From: SXOA01 sp046153945
GTDB taxonomy: Bacteria; Planctomycetota; Planctomycetia; Pirellulales; Pirellulaceae
DNA: 64,000 bases
Reading direction: 5' to 3'
Assembly: GCA_046153945.1 (NCBI GenBank)
Contig: JBJXFF010000002.1
Coordinates: 1 to 64,000, forward strand
Made by a program: the position numbers and the translations under genes. The notes beneath the pieces were generated by a model. It was given only the letters and a program-made list of their open reading frames with translations, was not told where the DNA came from and ran no database searches. This document shows, piece by piece, positions 35,447 to 42,790 of this stretch; the first letter of the stretch is position 1; the number at the start of each line of letters is the position of its first letter.

Positions 35447-35923
35447 ATGACTGAGGTCCAACATGAAATCTGGTACGCCGGGCCAACTAAGGTCAGGTCT
35501 GCGCTAAAGCTCTGGGCACTTGATGACGGTGGATCACTTCGCAGCACTTCCCCGGGAATGACGTTCTGTGGTGAGAATCGCAATATTCAAATGCCGAGCA
35601 TCCAATCGGTGTCTTTGGTGAGGCAAACCCCACCGTGGCTCTTGCATCTGATCATCGGGACAATCTGGGCTACGCTTAATTTGTTCGGCAACAGTTCATT
35701 GTTTGTAGCCGTTGGATTGCCGATCATAATTGCTTTCATTAGTTTCCTTTTCGTTCTAATGATGCCCTGGGTACGTGTGGATTTCGTTGATCAGTCAGGT
35801 GTAGCTCAGATTGCCTATTTCGCGGACGGTTCGCAAGGCGGATGGGGAGGGATGATGGGCGGGACGCACCACTTACATCGATGGATTTCAGATCTGGCCA
35901 AGCTGAGACAACCTGCCGAATAG
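35447..35923 (+). CDS. small membrane protein of unknown function
   Basis: 158 residues from the ATG at 35447 (MTEVQHEIWYAGPTKV). Two membrane helices lie in the middle (LLHLIIGTIWATLNLF and LFVAVGLPIIIAFISFLFVL), flanked by soluble ends. No strong ribosome binding site, and the base composition is lower in GC than thrS. It follows thrS by 30 nt but need not be co-transcribed. Family not recognised. Confidence 0.6.
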   Translation: MTEVQHEIWYAGPTKVRSALKLWALDDGGSLRSTSPGMTFCGENRNIQMPSIQSVSLVRQTPPWLLHLIIGTIWATLNLFGNSSLFVAVGLPIIIAFISFLFVLMMPWVRVDFVDQSGVAQIAYFADGSQGGWGGMMGGTHHLHRWISDLAKLRQPAE

Positions 35924-35945
35924 TTCCGCATCACGCGTGCAGACC

Positions 35946-36054
35946 GATTCATTGATTCACGCGATTGTTTTTCGGTTGGATCAAGACACCAACCTTTTGC
36001 TGCTAAAGGACTTGCGGTGATTCATCCGGTGAATCATCCCGTTTCTTGATTCAT
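35946..36054. repeat. second cluster of GATTCAY motifs
   Basis: GATTCAT/GATTCAC at 35946, 35954, 36019 and 36048, with one inverted copy (TGAATCA) at 36030. Same heptamers as 2270-2399. Confidence 0.45.
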
Positions 36055-36447
36055 CGACCGCATGCATCTCCGCAGGACCATCTGATACAGGTTTTCGACA
36101 CTCTGCTTTTGAGGTCCGCGGATCGGCAAATCATCCACAAGTCCCTGCGATGCAAGAACTTGCGGATTTTCGCCTTGATACTTCCCGCCTGAATTCCGCC
36201 GTTTCGTGATACACCCAGATCGGAACTGGATGTTCCCACATCGGCCTGACCCTCGGCAGGTATCGCATTTCCTCGTGAGCTGCCCTCCTTGATCGGGCAG
36301 GCTCACAAAGTTGCAATGGGCGCAGAATAGGCCCTGGAAGGAGGATTCTCGCTCTCCTGTCAAACACAACCAGATTGAGAAAGAGCAATTGCCCTCGTGG
36401 CAAGCCTTCGCGCAGGGCTCCACCCGGCTCACTTCTATTATACTCAT
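36034..36447 (-). CDS. possible zinc-ribbon protein
   Basis: A 137-residue frame with a cysteine pattern suggesting a zinc ribbon: LFCAHCNF, then TRKCDTCRGSGRC, a DnaJ-like CxxCxGxG. No ribosome binding site is visible, its end overlaps the GATTCAY cluster, and the base composition is not clearly coding. It lies 49 bp outside the IS1595-like element, one passenger of which has the same CxxCxGxG motif. Uncertain. Confidence 0.35.
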   Translation of the reverse strand: MSIIEVSRVEPCAKACHEGNCSFSIWLCLTGERESSFQGLFCAHCNFVSLPDQGGQLTRKCDTCRGSGRCGNIQFRSGCITKRRNSGGKYQGENPQVLASQGLVDDLPIRGPQKQSVENLYQMVLRRCMRSMNQETG

Positions 36448-36646
36448 GTCCAGTACTTAAAACTAACTGTTCGCAAAAGATTTTCGGGATTTTTTTGGCA
36501 ACGATATACTTGGCTCATCAGCGGTTTCCCGCCCTTGGAATTATTTTCGGAATTCTGCTCGGAATTGTGGCAAGGCAGTTGACTCATCAGACGAATAGGG
36601 TATAGTTAGGTAGTTGACTCATCACTCTTGCACAAGGAAACGACCG

Positions 36647-36967
36647 ATGTTCACGACGAAATTGAGTGCGATTGCCCAGTGTGACCGGGAAGAAGCGGAT
36701 GGGTCCGGCTGCGTTGTGACCGAACGCTATGAAGTCGGGGCGGAAGAAGTCTCCCTGGAAACCTTCTGCCAAGACGCCAAGGAGCATTTTGAATCGCTCG
36801 GCTGGCGGTTTTTTGGCGGGGTCCGCTGCCCTGACTGTGCTGGCGTTGAACCGGGCACGCGGCCCTGCCGCGATTGCAACGGGCAGGGGAACCACGGCGG
36901 CGACGGATTCAGCGAAGACACCCAGACTTGTGGCAGTTGCGGCGGTCGCGGCTGCGTCCCCGCTTAA
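36647..36967 (+). CDS. passenger zinc-finger protein (DnaJ-type CxxCxGxG)
   Basis: 106 residues from the ATG at 36647, preceded by AAGGAAA. The N-terminal ~60 residues are unremarkable. The C-terminal half has four CxxC pairs or parts of pairs (CPDCAG, CRDCNGQG, CGSCGGRGC), the pattern of a DnaJ central zinc domain. It is the first ORF inside the insertion element. It may aid folding, bind DNA or regulate transposition; none is shown. Confidence 0.65.
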   Translation: MFTTKLSAIAQCDREEADGSGCVVTERYEVGAEEVSLETFCQDAKEHFESLGWRFFGGVRCPDCAGVEPGTRPCRDCNGQGNHGGDGFSEDTQTCGSCGGRGCVPA

Positions 36968-36982
36968 CAAGGAATTCCCGCA

Positions 36983-37150
36983 ATGCGAACAACTTGGCGA
37001 GATATGCTCCAGCCGGTCCCCGTGCTGGCAGCCGCAAACCTGATACTGCTCACTGGAATAGCGGCCATTGCCGTCGCTGGCGACATTTACCCGGTGCTCT
37101 TCCTGGTCGTAATGGGAGCGTTTGAAGTGGGCCGAACCACCAAATCTTAG
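36983..37150 (+). CDS. passenger small membrane protein
   Basis: 55 residues. MRTTWRDMLQPVPVLAAANL leads into two short hydrophobic stretches (ILLTGIAAIAVAG and YPVLFLVVMGAFEV) and ends GRTTKS. AAGGAA lies 9 nt before the ATG. It sits 15 nt after the zinc-finger ORF and 9 nt before the transposase, so the three look co-transcribed. Confidence 0.55.
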   Translation: MRTTWRDMLQPVPVLAAANLILLTGIAAIAVAGDIYPVLFLVVMGAFEVGRTTKS

Positions 37151-37159
37151 AGAATCACC

Positions 37160-38128
37160 ATGACTGACACCCCGAAAACCCTGCTGGAAGCCGTCCGCTA
37201 CTTCTCTTCGCTCAAGGTCTGCTTTGAGGCGATGCTGGCGGTCAAGTGGCCGGAAGGCAACCCGGCCTGCCCCAAGTGCGGAGAGTGCAACGTCGGCGTC
37301 ATCACCAGCCGTTCGATGCTGCAATGCAAGGCCAAGGCGTGCCGCAAGCAGTTCAGCGTCAAGGTTGGGACGATTTTTGAGGATTCGCCGCTCGGGCTGG
37401 ACAAGTGGTTCGTCGCGGTGTGGTGCATTGCCAACATGAAAAACGGTATCAGTTCCCACGAGCTTGCCCGCGCTCTTGGGGTGACTCAAAAGACGGCGTG
37501 GTTCATGCTCCACCGGGTTCGGCTGGCCATGAAAACGCCCGCCTACCGCAAGTTGAATGGCGAGGTCGAAGGGGATGAGACGTTCGTCGGCGGGAAGGCC
37601 GCGAACATGCACAAGCACAAGCGGGAGAAGAAAATCAAGGGGCGGGGTGCCAGCGGCAAGGCCATCGTTCAGGGGCTCTTGGAACGCGGGCAGGGGGACA
37701 ATATCAGCCAAGTGCGGGCTATGGTCGTTCCCGGCACTGACGACGAATCCTTGCAGGTTACAGTCCTCAAAAACGTAGAGCCGGAATCGCATTTCTATAC
37801 CGATGCCGCCCCGTCCTACGCCGCCCTTGCTGGCCGCTACTTCCATCAGTCGGTTGACCACCTGACCAAATACGTTCGCGGGCGGGTACACGTCAACGGC
37901 ATGGAGAATTTCTGGTGTCTCCTCAAACGTGCCATCAAAGGCACCTACGTATCCGTCGCTCCCTTCCACCTGGATGCCTACGTGGATGAGGAAAGCTGGC
38001 GATTCAACTTCCGCGACCTGACCGATGGGTTGCGATTTTTCCGGGTACTGGCGTGCGTCGTGGGCCGGCGCGTCACCTACCGTCAACTTACGGCCCAAGA
38101 TGACGCTGGATTCATGGGGATTAAGTAA
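37160..38128 (+). CDS. IS1595 family transposase (ISXO2-like)
   Basis: 322 residues. An N-terminal zinc ribbon (CPKCGECN at 37-44; CKAKAC at 56-61) and a helix-turn-helix (SHELARALGVTQKTAWFMLHRVR) precede the ISXO2-like catalytic core: first Asp in VEGDETFVGGK (D139), second in FYTDAAPSY (D215), then the block HVNGMENFWCLLKRAIKGTY. The size and order are normal, and the gene looks intact. Its stop overlaps the next start (TAATG). Matching inverted ends and an 8-bp target duplication support recent activity. Confidence 0.93.
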   Translation: MTDTPKTLLEAVRYFSSLKVCFEAMLAVKWPEGNPACPKCGECNVGVITSRSMLQCKAKACRKQFSVKVGTIFEDSPLGLDKWFVAVWCIANMKNGISSHELARALGVTQKTAWFMLHRVRLAMKTPAYRKLNGEVEGDETFVGGKAANMHKHKREKKIKGRGASGKAIVQGLLERGQGDNISQVRAMVVPGTDDESLQVTVLKNVEPESHFYTDAAPSYAALAGRYFHQSVDHLTKYVRGRVHVNGMENFWCLLKRAIKGTYVSVAPFHLDAYVDEESWRFNFRDLTDGLRFFRVLACVVGRRVTYRQLTAQDDAGFMGIK

Positions 38129-38346
38129 TGAAGTGCCAACACATTGACACTGGCGGCGGGTATTACCAGCAGCCGTGCGACCGGGACGCAACTCACGAAG
38201 TGACCTATTCGCTGCGGACCTATCCAACTGGCCGCAACGTCTCGACAGTCCATTTGTGTCGGCATCATGCTCCGTGGAAGCTGGCGAAGAGAGAGCCGGA
38301 TTACTGCCAGATTGCACCAATTCAAGTACCTCAATCTCAGGAGTAG
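38128..38346 (+). CDS. passenger Cys/His-rich small protein
   Basis: 72 residues. CQHIDTGGGYYQQPCDRDAT and VHLCRHHAPWK provide Cys and His residues spaced like a small zinc-binding fold. It starts inside the transposase stop codon (TAATG), so translation is probably coupled. Function unknown. Confidence 0.6.
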   Translation: MKCQHIDTGGGYYQQPCDRDATHEVTYSLRTYPTGRNVSTVHLCRHHAPWKLAKREPDYCQIAPIQVPQSQE

Positions 38347-38349
38347 ATC

Positions 38350-38496
38350 GTGACAAAGAAACCGGAAGGCATGGACGAATTCCATTCACTGCTTGGGAAA
38401 CTGGCGAAAGTTCCCAAGGCCCAACTGGACCGGGAGGTAGACAAGGCGAAGCTAAAATCGCTGGCCAAAAAACGAGCAAAGAAGCGTAAAAAGTGA
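38350..38496 (+). CDS. passenger Lys-rich small protein
   Basis: 48 residues from a GTG at 38350, with AGGAG 8 nt upstream; an internal ATG follows at codon 8. The C-terminus is strongly basic (LKSLAKKRAKKRKK), suggesting nucleic-acid binding. It is the last ORF before the right end of the element. Confidence 0.5.
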   Translation: MTKKPEGMDEFHSLLGKLAKVPKAQLDREVDKAKLKSLAKKRAKKRKK

Positions 38497-38561
38497 GCAT
38501 GTTATGAATTCTCGCTACGGAAGTGTCAATGATGAGCCAAGTATCTCGTTACCATTTTTTT

Positions 38562-38800
38562 GGTAGGGGTCGGGAAGGGTTTCGCGGCACAGAGCATGAT
38601 AGCCAAGAAGATTATGACATGCGAAACCCTTCCTGACCCCGTTGGCGCTGGAGCGCTGTCCGCTAAGTTCCTGCCCTGAGCCGCTGCCGGGGTTCGGTAC
38701 GTATCCGCAACTCCAGCCGGACGGGGTCAGGAGGAGTTTCGCTAACGACGTCTTCACAGAAAGAAAAGTCAGTTCCGCGAAACCCCTCCCGACCCCTACC
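38562..38800 (+). repeat. ~239-bp REP/BIME block on the 3' side of the second RAYT gene
   Basis: Starts GGTAGGGGTCGGGAAGGG and ends CCTCCCGACCCCTACC. The first ~82 bp match 39476-39557 with only two differences. Inside are two stem pairs: GGGTTTCGC with GCGAAACCC, and GGAGTTTCG with CGAAACCCC. The middle part has diverged between the blocks. The terminal GGTAG, read on the minus strand, supplies the transposase stop codon. Confidence 0.85.
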
Positions 38801-39464
38801 AGCGTGTTCGCGGTCGGCCGGCAGACCGAATTCGCGTTTCGATTCCCAGGGCCTTTCCGGTTCGTTCCACCCAGTCCGCGTCTCCAAAGGGAATTCCCTG
38901 CGTGACAGACTTTCGCAGAGCTGCCAGCTCTGCCTCGGTTTCCGGTTGGTTGACATAGTCGTTCCAGCGAGAGCCGGGAGGTAGCGGCCACGACGCCAGG
39001 GAAACATCAGTGCCTTGATTGATTCGCTGCCACAGGCTCGACCATCGCCACAGTTCGGCTCTGCTGACAAGATTTGCGCGCAATGAGTTTCGCTCCACGT
39101 AGCGGCAAACTTGCCAGAAGTGGTCATCCTCTTGGGTGGGAAACGATTTGAATCGTCCCTGATAGAGAGCGCCCGTGCCCGTCGACTCATGCCACTTGTG
39201 CCAGCGTTGAGCGTGCGTTGTCGTTAGCCATTTCATGTATTCCGACAAGTCATCATCCCCAGTCGGCCAGAGAACCAGGTGCCAGTGATTCGGCATGACG
39301 CAATAGCTGAGAATCCGCATCGGAACCTGCTGCTGCGCTTCATGGAGAATTCCTAAGAAGGCTGCATAGTCTCCATCCTCGCGAAACAAAGTTCGTTGCG
39401 CCGCCGCGCGATTGAGCACATGAAACACGTAGCCCCCCATCGCTTGGCGAGGACGTCGGGGCAT
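38796..39464 (-). CDS. REP-associated tyrosine transposase (RAYT)
   Basis: 222 residues. MPRRPRQAMGGYVFHVLNRA is the typical RAYT opening. The HUH motif is in SYCVMPNHWHLVLWP (H60-W-H62), GALYQGRFKSFPTQED is the next conserved block, and the catalytic Tyr is expected at Y122 (CRYVERNSLRANLV). It looks complete. GAGGTG precedes the ATG and touches the repeat boundary. It belongs to a different RAYT subgroup from the 23275 gene, with a different flanking palindrome, which fits each enzyme recognising its own REP type. Confidence 0.92.
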   Translation of the reverse strand: MPRRPRQAMGGYVFHVLNRAAAQRTLFREDGDYAAFLGILHEAQQQVPMRILSYCVMPNHWHLVLWPTGDDDLSEYMKWLTTTHAQRWHKWHESTGTGALYQGRFKSFPTQEDDHFWQVCRYVERNSLRANLVSRAELWRWSSLWQRINQGTDVSLASWPLPPGSRWNDYVNQPETEAELAALRKSVTQGIPFGDADWVERTGKALGIETRIRSAGRPRTRW

Positions 39465-39475
39465 GGGGGCACCTC

Positions 39476-39713
39476 GGTAGGGGTCGGGAAGGGTTTCGCG
39501 GCAAAGAGCATGATAGCCAAGAAGATTATGATATGCGAAACCCTTCCTGACCCCGTTTTCACTGGGGCGCTTTTCGCTCCGACTTGCTGGAATGCGCCTC
39601 TTGGGCCGCGCGGCGCATCGCCAATGCCAGCCGGACGGGGTCAGGAGGGGTTTCGTTAACGACCTGTTCTCAGGAATATCAGTCGGTGACGCGAAACCCC
39701 TCCCGACCCCTAC
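39476..39713 (+). repeat. ~238-bp REP/BIME block on the 5' side of the second RAYT gene
   Basis: Direct copy of 38562-38800: same start (GGTAGGGGTCGGGAAGGG), same two stem pairs, same end (CTCCCGACCCCTAC), with a diverged middle. Its last base lies at the stop codon of the VOC gene. Confidence 0.85.
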
Positions 39714-40108
39714 TACACAAACTCTCCAAATGTCAGCCGGTAGCCATTCGGGTCCTCGACGATGATCTCGCGCAGGCCGTAAGGGGCGACGGCTGGTGGC
39801 TGGAGAATCTTGGCTCCGCGGCGCTGCAGGTCGGCGTAAAGAGCATCGACGTCCTCAACGTACAGATAGACGTCCCCCTCGAATGACTGCCGCTTCCTCT
39901 CGGGAAGGTCGCCGCGACGGATCTGGAAATGAATCCAAACGCCTCCTCGCTTCACAATGGCGTAGACCCCTCCCGGCTCATCTACAGACGGCTGGAAGAC
40001 GCCGTCCACGGGATCGAGGCTAAACCCCAGCACATCGCGATAATACTCCGCCGCCTGCCGCACGTCTCGAACTCCCAAGACCGGTGAAGCTCTCCAGGTT
40101 TCGTTCAT
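39713..40108 (-). CDS. VOC family protein (glyoxalase/bleomycin-resistance fold)
   Basis: 131 residues. ASPVLGVRDVRQAAEYYRDVLGF opens the first beta-alpha-beta-beta-beta module. WIHFQIRRGD and DVYLYVEDVDALYADLQRRG form the second, ending IIVEDPNGYRLTFGEFV with the expected metal-ligand Glu. Substrate unknown; such proteins include dioxygenases, isomerases and drug-binding proteins. The stop lies at the edge of a REP block, so that block inserted just beyond the reading frame. Confidence 0.9.
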   Translation of the reverse strand: MNETWRASPVLGVRDVRQAAEYYRDVLGFSLDPVDGVFQPSVDEPGGVYAIVKRGGVWIHFQIRRGDLPERKRQSFEGDVYLYVEDVDALYADLQRRGAKILQPPAVAPYGLREIIVEDPNGYRLTFGEFV

Positions 40109-40218
40109 GATGTGATATCTCTCGAATCGCCTTGCATCTCAACCGACGGCTGTTAGCGCCACTATAGCCGTATGGTAAGGTCGGTCAATCTGCAAAACCC
40201 ATCGCGTATTTTCCGCCC

Positions 40219-41214
40219 ATGCCTCGCCTCATCACCGTCACCGCTCCCAGCCGACTGCACTTCGGGCTGTTTGGCCTATCACAAGGTGAAGGGAGAATGT
40301 TTGGCGGCGTGGGAGCGATGATGGACCAGCCGGTGCTGAAGCTGCATGTGCGAGGGGCAGCCAGGTTTGAATGCGCGGGAGTACTCGCAGATCGGGTTCA
40401 AGTATTCGCCCAGCGATGGGCAGAATTCCATCGGCTGGCAAAGCTTCCCCCCTGCCGCATTGAAGTGCTGAAGGCTCCGCCGAATCACGTCGGCCTGGGT
40501 GTGGGGACGCAATTGGGACTGTCCGTTGCCGCGGGGCTCAATGCCTTTGCCGGCCTGCCGGCGGCGGGGCCACAGGAATTGGCGCTCTCCGTCGGCCGCG
40601 GGCTGCGGTCCTCGATTGGGACCTATGGCTTTGTGATGGGGGGGCTCATCGTCGAGCAGGGAAAGCTCCCGGGGGAACCGATTTCGCCCCTGGATTGCCG
40701 GATTGATTTGCCGGAAGAGTGGCGGTTCGTTTTGGCCCGCCCTGGGGGGCTGGAGCTAAGCTTGTCGGGGGTGCAGGAAGAACAAGCCATGGGAAGTTTG
40801 CCGCCGGTTCCAAGAGCAACCACGGATCGCCTCATCACCATCGCCCGAGACGAGCTGATTCCCGCCGCCGCCACGGCAAACTTCCCGCAGTTTGCCGAAA
40901 GCCTCTACCAGTTCGGCCATCTGGCCGGCAGCCTGTTCACAGCTCGGCAAGGAGGACCCTACAACGGCTCGGTATTGACGAGCCTTATCAACTGGCTGCG
41001 AGAGCATGGCTATGCGGGGGTAGGCCAAAGTTCCTGGGGTCCCACTCTTTTTGCCGCGGTTCCCGACCAGCACTCTGCCATTGTCCTCGCGGACTTGCTA
41101 CAACTTGAACATCCAGAGGAACCTCTGGAAGTCGCGATAGCCGCTCCGAGCAATCGGGGGGCTCTCGTGCAGTCCGCACTTGGGGAAGTCAGCGGGACTG
41201 AGGTTACGGACTGA
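40219..41214 (+). CDS. beta-ribofuranosylaminobenzene 5'-phosphate synthase-like GHMP protein
   Basis: 331 residues. The start ITVTAPSRLHFGLFGLSQGE and the GHMP-type glycine motif PPNHVGLGVGTQLGLSVAAG identify beta-RFAP synthases. These condense p-hydroxybenzoate or p-aminobenzoate with PRPP, the first committed step to (tetrahydro)methanopterin. Planctomycetes are among the few bacteria with H4MPT-linked C1 transfer, so this agrees with the phylum. No other gene of that pathway is adjacent. Alternative: another GHMP-fold enzyme. Confidence 0.88.
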   Translation: MPRLITVTAPSRLHFGLFGLSQGEGRMFGGVGAMMDQPVLKLHVRGAARFECAGVLADRVQVFAQRWAEFHRLAKLPPCRIEVLKAPPNHVGLGVGTQLGLSVAAGLNAFAGLPAAGPQELALSVGRGLRSSIGTYGFVMGGLIVEQGKLPGEPISPLDCRIDLPEEWRFVLARPGGLELSLSGVQEEQAMGSLPPVPRATTDRLITIARDELIPAAATANFPQFAESLYQFGHLAGSLFTARQGGPYNGSVLTSLINWLREHGYAGVGQSSWGPTLFAAVPDQHSAIVLADLLQLEHPEEPLEVAIAAPSNRGALVQSALGEVSGTEVTD

Positions 41215-41246
41215 ACTATTTCCGCTGCGTTTGCGTAGGCATTTCC

Positions 41247-42764
41247 ATGCTCCCGCGATTCTTATGCGCCTGGATGGCTCCCCGTCTGTTTTGCCCATAC
41301 CGGCTGACGGTGATCTCTTTGATTTGTGCTTCCGGCCCCTGTTTCGCGTTGCTGCTTGCGGGCTGCAGTTCCAACAATTCGTCCACCACCCCGAACGGTG
41401 GGCAGCCGCTGGCCACTCCGCAGCTCACGGTGTTGGTTGTGGACTCCCCGAATATCGGCGAAAAAATCAAAGCCGAGTGGCGTTCCAACACCGACACCGA
41501 AGATGAAGTAGTGATCCGGCACGTTACTTGGAAAGAGATCACCAGCGCCAAGCGATTGCCCGGGGATTTGATCGTGTATTCAGCCGGAATGGTGGGGGAA
41601 CTGGCCGAAGCGGGGCTGATCGCTCCCATCTCCGATCGCACACTGGAAAACGACGCGTTCGCCCTGCGTGATATTTACAAGCAGATTCGCTTGCACGAAA
41701 TGAAATGGGGAGACAAAGTCTTTGCCCTGCCGCTCGGCTCGCCGCAGCTCCTCCTGGTGTACCGAGCGGACATATTCACCAAGTTAAAGCTCAAACCGCC
41801 GCAAACCTGGGCCGAGTATGACGCGCTGGCGGCGCGACTCGCGAACCGCAAGGAACTCGGGGAACTGGCTCCTGCTGGAGATGCTCCTTGGAGGGGCTCG
41901 GCCGTCCCGCTGGCGCCCGGGTATGCGGGACAGTTGCTGTTTGCCCGCTCCGCCGCTTACGCCGCCCATAAGGAACAGATTTCGCCGCTGATGGAACTCG
42001 GCAGTCTCAAAGCCCTCGTGGACCAGCCTCCCTACGTTCGAGCTTTGCGGGAGATGGCGGCGGGGAGCGGTGAAAAGAATGGGAAACTGCCGCAATTCAC
42101 TCCCGCGGAGGCCTACCTGGAAATCGCCCAAGGCCGATGTGCCATGGCGATCACCTGGCCTTCCGCGACCGGCGCCAAGGAAGCCGCGAAAAAACAAAAG
42201 GCGTCCTCGGAGCCCAAGCCCTGCGAACTCGGCTTTGCCGAATTGCCGGGTGCTCGAGAGGTTTATAACTTCGGCGATAAGAAGTGGGGGGAGCGACCGG
42301 CGGACGAAGATTCCCATGTTCCGCTTATGGCGATCAGCGGCTGGATGGTTTCAGTAACCGCAACGAGGAACAACCAGGAGGCGGCGGAAAACATGGCCAC
42401 TTGGCTGTGCGGGTCGGAATTCTCCAGTCAAATCAGCCCCGCTAGCCCGAACACCACTCTCTTTCGCATCTCGCAGGAGCCCGAAGCCGGTCAGTGGCTG
42501 GGGAGCATCGGGGACAGCGGGGTGCGGGAATACGTCGCCGCCTTGCGCCAAACTCAGGAGCGTGCGACACATTCGCCAGGAATACGCCTTCCCGGCCGCG
42601 AGGAGTACCTGTCCGCTCTGGATCAGGCCGTCGTGGACTCGCTGCAGGGGAAGAAAAGCCCCGAAGAAGCTCTCGCGGCTGCTGCTGCTGCCTGGGACAA
42701 AATCACCGCCCGTCGCGGACTCGAAGCCCAACGTCCTGCGCTCCAGCGGAGCCTAGGCTTGTAA
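41247..42764 (+). CDS. lipoprotein extracellular solute-binding protein (family 1)
   Basis: 505 residues. A long N-terminus ends in the lipobox LLAGC (Cys at 40), so the mature protein is lipid-anchored; an ATG nine codons later is possible. The body has the family 1 fold: TVLVVDSPNIGEKI, FALPLGSPQLLLVYRADIF, QTWAEYDALAARL, GRCAMAITWPSATGA, and the C-terminal PGREEYLSALDQAV. Ligands are usually sugars. No permease or ATPase gene is adjacent, so the transporter partner lies elsewhere or the protein has another role. Confidence 0.87.
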   Translation: MLPRFLCAWMAPRLFCPYRLTVISLICASGPCFALLLAGCSSNNSSTTPNGGQPLATPQLTVLVVDSPNIGEKIKAEWRSNTDTEDEVVIRHVTWKEITSAKRLPGDLIVYSAGMVGELAEAGLIAPISDRTLENDAFALRDIYKQIRLHEMKWGDKVFALPLGSPQLLLVYRADIFTKLKLKPPQTWAEYDALAARLANRKELGELAPAGDAPWRGSAVPLAPGYAGQLLFARSAAYAAHKEQISPLMELGSLKALVDQPPYVRALREMAAGSGEKNGKLPQFTPAEAYLEIAQGRCAMAITWPSATGAKEAAKKQKASSEPKPCELGFAELPGAREVYNFGDKKWGERPADEDSHVPLMAISGWMVSVTATRNNQEAAENMATWLCGSEFSSQISPASPNTTLFRISQEPEAGQWLGSIGDSGVREYVAALRQTQERATHSPGIRLPGREEYLSALDQAVVDSLQGKKSPEEALAAAAAAWDKITARRGLEAQRPALQRSLGL

Positions 42765-42790
42765 CAGCAGGATTGTCCAAGATCTCCAAC

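Larger units (their letters stand above)
36497..38553 (+). mobile_element. IS1595-like insertion element with passenger genes
   Basis: About 2057 bp. The left end GGCAACGATATACTTGGCTC (to ATCA, 36497-36520) is matched by the reverse complement of the right end (38530-38553) with two mismatches in 24 bp. The 8 bp directly outside are ATTTTTTT on both sides (36489-36496 and 38554-38561), an exact target duplication of the size known for IS1595. It encodes a DDE transposase and four small ORFs, all on the plus strand. Subterminal repeats of AGTTGACTCATCA (36578, 36612) echo the end sequence and may bind transposase. Confidence 0.85.
38562..39713 (-). mobile_element. RAYT unit bounded by two direct BIME blocks
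   Basis: A RAYT gene lies exactly between two repeats of 239 and 238 bp in the same orientation. On the minus strand the repeat ends CTACC, then GAGGTGCCCCCATG begins the gene; at the other end the stop TAG is the TAG of the repeat's GGTAGGGG. The gene plus repeats thus look like one transmissible unit. Confidence 0.75.

Noticed and set aside
36587..38500. 637-codon minus-strand frame across the IS1595-like element
   Set aside because: It runs opposite a clear transposase and small plus-strand ORFs with ribosome binding sites; no recognisable domain.
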